Translations under genes and position numbers: made by a program
Assembly (NCBI RefSeq): GCF_001879695.1
Contig: NZ_MNBL01000041.1
Location: 1-64,000, forward strand
Source: Nioella sediminis
Lineage (GTDB): Bacteria > Pseudomonadota > Alphaproteobacteria > Rhodobacterales > Rhodobacteraceae
Reading direction: 5' to 3'
Length of the DNA: 64,000 nucleotides
Shown here: piece by piece, positions 59,604 through 64,000 of the stretch
Layout: every line of letters starts with the position of its first letter
Numbering within the stretch: position 1 is the first letter of the stretch
Notes under the pieces: generated by a model
Databases searched by the model: none
Told to the model about the DNA's origin: nothing
Seen by the model: only the letters and a program-made list of their open reading frames with translations

Positions 59604-61016
59604 CTGGATGCAGCCCTGCTGGCCATCAGCCTCGACCGAACCACGACAGAGCCGCTGCATATCCAGCTGACCGAGGCCCTGCGCCGCCTGATCCTGTCAG
59701 GCCAGGCCCCGCCCGGTGCGCGCCTGCCCGCAAGCCGCCAATTGGCAAAGGATCTGTCCGTGTCCCGCCAGACCACCCTCACCGCAGTGGATCAGCTGGT
59801 GGCAGAGGGCTATCTGGAAACCAAACAGGGCGCCGGATGCTTCGTGGCAAAGGACCTGCCACATCTGGCACCACCCGATCCGACCCCGCTGCCCAGACCC
59901 GACCCGCCGCAGCCCTACCGGCCCTTTCACCCCGGCATCCCCGACATGACGCTGCTGCCCCACGCAACCTGGGCGCGCCATCTCGACCGGGCGTGGCGGC
60001 ACCCGCATCCCGATCTGCTCTCTGCCCCGAACCCGCTTGGCTGGCCCGCCCTGCGCGCAGCTATCGCCGCCCACCTCAAGGCATGGCGCGGGATCGACTG
60101 TGATCCGGGGCAGGTGGTGATCACCTCGGGCGCGACCGAAACCTTCGAACTCCTCGCCCGCAGCCTGATGACGCGCGGTGACCGGGTCCTGGTCGAGCAA
60201 CCCGGCTTCGCCCCGATGCGGGCCGCCCTGTCAGGGGCTGGCCTTTCCCTGGTGCCCATGGCGGTCGATGAGGGCGGCGCCCTACTGCCAGAGACGACAG
60301 CGGCCCGTGCCGCCATCATCACCCCCTCGCGTCACTACCCATTGGGCCACACGATGCCCCTGCCCCGCCGTCTGGCCTTTCTATCTTGGGCCACCCGCAA
60401 CACCGCCTGGATCATCGAAGACGATTACGACAGCGAGTTTCGCTACACCGGCACCCCCCTGCCCGCGCTCATGTCGCTCGGGGCAGGGCAGACGATCTAT
60501 GTGGGCAGTTTCTCCAAGCTGATCTCTCCGGCCCTGCGATTGGCCTACATGGTGCTGCCGCCGCCGCTGGTCGACCCCGTTCGAAGGGCGCTCGCGCAAA
60601 CCGGCCCGCGCGCCTCGCTGGTACCGCAACCGGCACTGGCGGAGTTCATGGAGAGCGGCGCCTTCGCCACCCATCTGCGCCGGATGCGCCGGGTCTATGC
60701 GGACCGGCAGCAGGTGCTGCTTTCGGCCCTGTCCCAGCACCTGCCCGACCACCTGCGCGCGGATCCGGACCCGTCCGGCATGCACCTCGTCTGCCGCCTC
60801 GGGCCCGCGCTTTCAGGCATCAGCGACGCCGAGATTGCACGGCGCGCTACGAATGCCGGCCTGACCCTCCGCGCCCTTTCCGCCTATTGGCCGGGGGACG
60901 ACGGCCCGCAGGGGCTGGTATTGGGATATGCAGGCTTTTCAACAGACCAGCTGGAAGACGCCGTTCAGCGCCTCGCCTGCGTGCTTCAGGATGGCAAAGC
61001 GCCCGTCAGAACGTAG
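59592..61016 (+). CDS. pdxR: PLP-dependent MocR/PdxR-family transcriptional regulator
   Basis: A 474-residue regulator. The N-terminal GntR-type winged helix spans about residues 15-80 (ARLPASRQLAKDLSVSRQTT). The C-terminal fold-I aminotransferase domain spans about 105-470, with the PLP-binding Lys in VGSFSKLISPALR near residue 312 and the ring-stacking region ITSGATETFEL. The family senses PLP or amino-group ligands and controls B6 or amino-acid genes. The symbol is given for the closest well-known type; a GabR-like role is possible. The 3' end overlaps the convergent ytoQ gene by 31 bp. Confidence 0.9.
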   Translation: MQTNLDAALLAISLDRTTTEPLHIQLTEALRRLILSGQAPPGARLPASRQLAKDLSVSRQTTLTAVDQLVAEGYLETKQGAGCFVAKDLPHLAPPDPTPLPRPDPPQPYRPFHPGIPDMTLLPHATWARHLDRAWRHPHPDLLSAPNPLGWPALRAAIAAHLKAWRGIDCDPGQVVITSGATETFELLARSLMTRGDRVLVEQPGFAPMRAALSGAGLSLVPMAVDEGGALLPETTAARAAIITPSRHYPLGHTMPLPRRLAFLSWATRNTAWIIEDDYDSEFRYTGTPLPALMSLGAGQTIYVGSFSKLISPALRLAYMVLPPPLVDPVRRALAQTGPRASLVPQPALAEFMESGAFATHLRRMRRVYADRQQVLLSALSQHLPDHLRADPDPSGMHLVCRLGPALSGISDAEIARRATNAGLTLRALSAYWPGDDGPQGLVLGYAGFSTDQLEDAVQRLACVLQDGKAPVRT

Positions 61017-61432
61017 CGCAAGATCTCGACCACCTGCCGTGGCTCGGACGTCACCGCCAGCGCTGCCGCATGCACCTCTTTCAGCGCATGCTGATGCTCG
61101 GGCATCGACAGCACGATCACCGATTTGCCAAGCGCCGCCGCATAGCCCGCGTCGAAGGCTGCGTTCCACTGCTTGTATTTCTCACCGAAGCGCACAACGA
61201 CCACATCCGCCTGCTCGATCCCTCGCCGGGTGCGGATGGCATTCAGCTTGGCGCCCTTGTTGTCATGCCAGAACTTGTCCGCTTCCGCGCCCAGGATCGC
61301 CACACCGCAATCGTCACTGGCCTCATGGTCCGTAACAGGCGCAGAGAACACCACGTCCAACCCCTCGGCCCCCGCAACAATCTGCTCGCGCCAATCGGTG
61401 TGGATCTCTCCGGACAGGTAGACTTTCAGCAT
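60986..61432 (-). CDS. ytoQ: YtoQ family protein
   Basis: A 148-residue cytoplasmic protein fitting the YtoQ family: LKVYLSGEIHTDWREQI at the N-terminus, NAIRTRRGIEQADVVVVRFG and GKSVIVLSMPEHQHALKEV. The fold appears related to nucleoside 2-deoxyribosyltransferases, but no function is established. The start at MLKVYLSG follows gggagatcg in the transcript. It lies downstream of pheT on the same strand, separated by a 92-bp spacer with a repeated hairpin element. Confidence 0.85.
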   Translation of the reverse strand: MLKVYLSGEIHTDWREQIVAGAEGLDVVFSAPVTDHEASDDCGVAILGAEADKFWHDNKGAKLNAIRTRRGIEQADVVVVRFGEKYKQWNAAFDAGYAAALGKSVIVLSMPEHQHALKEVHAAALAVTSEPRQVVEILRYVLTGALPS

Positions 61433-61460
61433 TGCGATCTCCCTTTCATCTTGGCCCAAA

Positions 61461-61492
61461 TACCTCGGGGGGTCCGGGGGGCAGCGCCCCCC
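61461..61492. repeat. G/C-block hairpin element between pheT and ytoQ
   Basis: GGGGGG-CAGCG-CCCCCC (61476-61492) forms a strong hairpin, preceded by TACCTCGGGGGGTCC (61461-61475). On the minus strand the order after the hairpin is GGACCCCCCGAGGTATTTGG. From memory, this layout matches a very common intergenic element of Rhodobacteraceae. It probably terminates pheT transcription at least partly. Confidence 0.7.
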
Positions 61493-61524
61493 GCGGATCG
61501 ACGCGCGACGCGCGGCGAAACCTG

Positions 61525-63945
61525 TCAGCCCCGCAGCACCCCGCCCGTGGCTTTCGCGACCTTCTCGACGATCTTCGCACCCACGGCCTCGATTTCTTCT
61601 TCGGTCAGCGTCTTGTCACGCGGCTGCATCCGGACGCTCAGCGCGACGGATTTCTTGCCCGCCCCCATCTGCGCCTCGGCCCTCTCGCCGGTGAACTCGT
61701 CGAAGATGCGCACATCCTCGATCAGCTTTTTGTCAGCCCCTGCAGCCGCATTGGCAAGGTTCACCGCCTCAACGCCCGCATCGACCACGAACGCGAAATC
61801 GCGTTCAACCGCCTGCAGATCAGCCATGTCCAGCGCGCCCCGGCTCGCGCCAGCGCTGCGCGGCATGGGGATTTCCTCAGGGAACAGGGTGAAGGCCATC
61901 GCCGGCCCCTTCACATCCATCTCCGCCAGCACCTTGGGGTGCAGTTCGCCGAACACACCAAGGGTCTTCTTCGGGCCAAGGCAAATGCGCCCGTGACGGC
62001 CCGGATGCCACCAGCCATCGCCATCGCGCAGGATCTGCACCTTGGCAGGCGCGCCCATGGCGGCCAGCACTGCCTCTACATCTGCCTTCACGTCGAAGAG
62101 ATCGACAGCGCGGCGGGACCCGTGCGGATCGCGCGGGCCGCTCTGGCCGATCAGCAGGCCCGCGACCTGCAGATGCTGTTCCGTGGGTTCGCCACCATGG
62201 AAGGCCGCGCCGACCTCGAACAGCGCCAGGTCCATGAACCCGCGCGCCTGGTTGCGGGCGGCGGCTTGCAACAGGCCCGGCAGCAACGCAGGGCGCATAT
62301 GGCTCATCTCGCTGGAAATCGGGTTCTCCAGCATCACGTCATCCGTGCCGCCGCCAAACAGTGCCGCCGAGGCCTTGTCGATGAAACTGTAGGTCACGCA
62401 TTCGTTGTAGCCAAGCGCCGCCACGGTTCGCCGCGCCGCACGTTCCCGCTGCTGCATCGGCGTCAGCACGGCCTTCGGTACGCCGGGCTTGGGGCGGCGC
62501 AGCGGCTGCGGTTCCAGCTTGGTCAGCGAGGCTATCCGCGCGACCTCTTCCACAAGGTCCGCCTCGCCCTGCACATCCCGCCGCCAGGACGGCACCCAGA
62601 CCTCCAGCACATCGCCCGCGCCGGTGGCCGAAAAGCCGAGCGCAGTCAGGATGCGCGCCTGTTCCTCTTTCGGGATCTCCATGCCCACAAGGCTGATCAC
62701 CCGCGCGGTGTCCAGGGAATAGGCTCTTGCGGTCCGGAGGGCCGCCCCCGCCTCCACGACCTCGGAGGCTTCGCCGCCGCACAGATCGAGGATCATCTTG
62801 GTCGCCGCTTCCAGCCCCGGCAGGGTGTAGTCCGGGTCCACGCCGCGTTCGAAACGGTAGCGCGCGTCGGAATGGATCTTCAGGTCGCGGCCCGTATAGG
62901 CGGTGCGGATCGGGTCCCAATATGCGCTTTCGAGGAAGACATTGACCGTTTCTTCGGTACAGCCGGTCGGATCGCCGCCCATGATGCCCGCGATACTTTC
63001 CACAGCTTCATCATCGGAAATGGCAATCTGGCCAGCGGCGAAGGTGTATTCCTTGTCGTCCAGAGCGACCAGCGTCTCACCGCCCGCAGCCTTGTGCACC
63101 CGCAGGTTGCCCTTGACCTTGTCTGCATCGAAGACATGCAGCGGGCGGTTCTGATCGTAGGTGAAGAAGTTCGTCACATCGACCAGGGCCGAGATCGGGC
63201 GCAGCCCGATGGCGCGCAACCGGTCCTGCAACCATTGGGGCGAGGGGCCGTTCTTGACGCCCTTGATCAGGCGGCCGGTGAAATGCGGGCAGTCGTCCAG
63301 CGTATCGGTGTCGATGCTGACCCCAATCGGGCAAGGAAACTGGCCCGGTACGGTCACGTCATCAAGCGGCTTCAGCGTGCCAAGGCCGCGCGCGGCCAGG
63401 TCGCGGGCCACGCCGCGCACGCCAAGCGCGTCCTGCCGGTTGGGGGTGATGGCGATCTCGATCACCGGGTCGACCTTGGCCGGGTCATTGGCGGCCAGCC
63501 AGTCGACGAAACGGTCACCCACCTCGCCCGAGGGCAGCTCGATGATGCCGTCATGCTCGTCCGACAGTTCCAGCTCGCGCTCTGACGCCATCATGCCGTA
63601 GCTCTCGATCCCACGGATCTTGCCAACGCCGATGGTGATGTCGAGACCGGGGATATAGCTGCCCGGCTTGGCCAGAACCACGGTGATCCCGGCGCGCGCA
63701 TTGGGGGCGCCGCAGATGATCTGCATCTCGCCTTCGTCGGTCTCCACCTTGCACACGCGCAGCCGGTCGGCCTCCGGGTGTTTTTCCGCATGGGTGACCT
63801 TGGCGAGGGTAAATTCCTTGAGACGCGAGGCGCGATCCTCGACCCCTTCGACCTCCAGCCCGATATCGTTCAGCACCTCGCAGATCTCATCGAGCGAGGC
63901 GGTGGTGTCCAGGTGGTCCTTCAACCAGGAGAGGGTGAATTTCAT
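61525..63945 (-). CDS. pheT: Phenylalanine--tRNA ligase beta subunit
   Basis: An 806-residue subunit of the alpha2-beta2 synthetase that charges tRNA-Phe. Domains in order: N-terminal MKFTLSWLKDHLDT, an EMAP/OB-type tRNA-binding domain (about residues 39-150, with MQIICGAPNARAG), B3/B4 editing domain (about 210-380), B5 domain (about 400-475), the catalytic-like core (about 490-700) and a C-terminal ferredoxin-fold anticodon-binding domain (about 710-805, FPEEIPMPR to the end). Length is normal. pheS is not in the window and would lie to the right. Confidence 0.97.
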   Translation of the reverse strand: MKFTLSWLKDHLDTTASLDEICEVLNDIGLEVEGVEDRASRLKEFTLAKVTHAEKHPEADRLRVCKVETDEGEMQIICGAPNARAGITVVLAKPGSYIPGLDITIGVGKIRGIESYGMMASERELELSDEHDGIIELPSGEVGDRFVDWLAANDPAKVDPVIEIAITPNRQDALGVRGVARDLAARGLGTLKPLDDVTVPGQFPCPIGVSIDTDTLDDCPHFTGRLIKGVKNGPSPQWLQDRLRAIGLRPISALVDVTNFFTYDQNRPLHVFDADKVKGNLRVHKAAGGETLVALDDKEYTFAAGQIAISDDEAVESIAGIMGGDPTGCTEETVNVFLESAYWDPIRTAYTGRDLKIHSDARYRFERGVDPDYTLPGLEAATKMILDLCGGEASEVVEAGAALRTARAYSLDTARVISLVGMEIPKEEQARILTALGFSATGAGDVLEVWVPSWRRDVQGEADLVEEVARIASLTKLEPQPLRRPKPGVPKAVLTPMQQRERAARRTVAALGYNECVTYSFIDKASAALFGGGTDDVMLENPISSEMSHMRPALLPGLLQAAARNQARGFMDLALFEVGAAFHGGEPTEQHLQVAGLLIGQSGPRDPHGSRRAVDLFDVKADVEAVLAAMGAPAKVQILRDGDGWWHPGRHGRICLGPKKTLGVFGELHPKVLAEMDVKGPAMAFTLFPEEIPMPRSAGASRGALDMADLQAVERDFAFVVDAGVEAVNLANAAAGADKKLIEDVRIFDEFTGERAEAQMGAGKKSVALSVRMQPRDKTLTEEEIEAVGAKIVEKVAKATGGVLRG

Positions 63946-63968
63946 CGTTTTCGTCCCTTGCGTCTGTC

Positions 63969-63997
63969 CCGCCCGCGCTTAGCGCAGTTGCGGGCGG
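63969..63997. terminator. Possible hairpin upstream of pheT
   Basis: CCGCCCGC (63969-63976) and GCGGGCGG (63990-63997) form an 8-bp stem with a 13-nt loop just before the pheT start region. No U-run follows on either strand within the window. It may end the preceding gene or act in the pheT leader; evidence is limited by the window edge. Confidence 0.4.
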
Positions 63998-64000
63998 AAT

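Noticed and set aside
61432-63585. 717-codon plus-strand frame opposite pheT
   Set aside because: pheT is complete with all domains; the antisense translation is a mosaic of Arg/His/Gln-rich sequence.

Overview
The window is a high-GC (roughly 62-65%) stretch of chromosome from an alphaproteobacterium, most likely a Rhodobacteraceae/Roseobacter-group member. The grounds are the gene families and their order: mreCD-mrdA-rodA, ftsE-ftsX-plsC beside a TIGR02302/DUF4175 protein and lysA, tlpA-argH-small lipoprotein, phaAB, ETF-QO, and Kdo-type capsule export. This is inference from content; no 16S gene is present. Coding density is very high, with many 4-bp ATGA overlaps, and no gene-free stretch exceeds about 300 bases. 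I see no insertion sequence, prophage, CRISPR array or replication origin.

Layout. 1-3674: end of the rod-shape operon (mreC tail, mreD, mrdA, rodA). 3685-6084: a GhrA-type reductase, then sseB-like and uracil-DNA-glycosylase-like genes on the other strand. 6226-7606: an ArsR-type repressor with a perfect palindromic operator, and a cysteine-containing permease. 7885-12538: capsule export (kpsT, kpsE-like), kdsA and a phosphohexomutase. 12678-14149: BON-MscS channel and tRNA-Gln. 14327-25269: a large sugar-acid locus with a carbohydrate ABC transporter, mannonate dehydratase, a 2-hydroxyacid dehydrogenase, three Gfo/Idh oxidoreductases and a divergent FadR-type GntR regulator. Two near-identical operators mark its two promoters. 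25266-30639: a second catabolic locus (alpha/beta hydrolase, flavin reductase, aldo/keto reductase, SsuD-type monooxygenase, divergent UTRA-type GntR, Gfo/Idh protein) that fits oxidative desulfonation of sulfoquinovose (the sulfo-SMO pathway). 30642-37680: plsC, ftsX, ftsE, a zinc-ribbon membrane protein, a DUF4175 protein and lysA.

37815-53234: housekeeping genes: quinone oxidoreductase, ETF-QO, a TPR protein, ispE, a polyprenyl synthase, trmN6-like methyltransferase, phaAB, an EAL phosphodiesterase, tag, tlpA, argH and a small lipoprotein. 53352-64000: greA, a two-TM hypothetical protein, mobA, azlCD, mscL, a glutathione transferase, two PPOX-type flavoproteins, a PdxR/MocR regulator with a striking operator, ytoQ and pheT.

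The most interesting parts are the candidate sulfoquinovose desulfonation operon next to a Gfo/Idh protein that could be its NAD-dependent glycosidase, and the adjacent GntR-controlled uxuA locus. A recurring family of intergenic palindrome clusters (12.55, 38.8 and 51.05 kb) and an arrangement suggesting one ~15.5-kb inversion that split an ancestral argH-lysA cluster also stand out.
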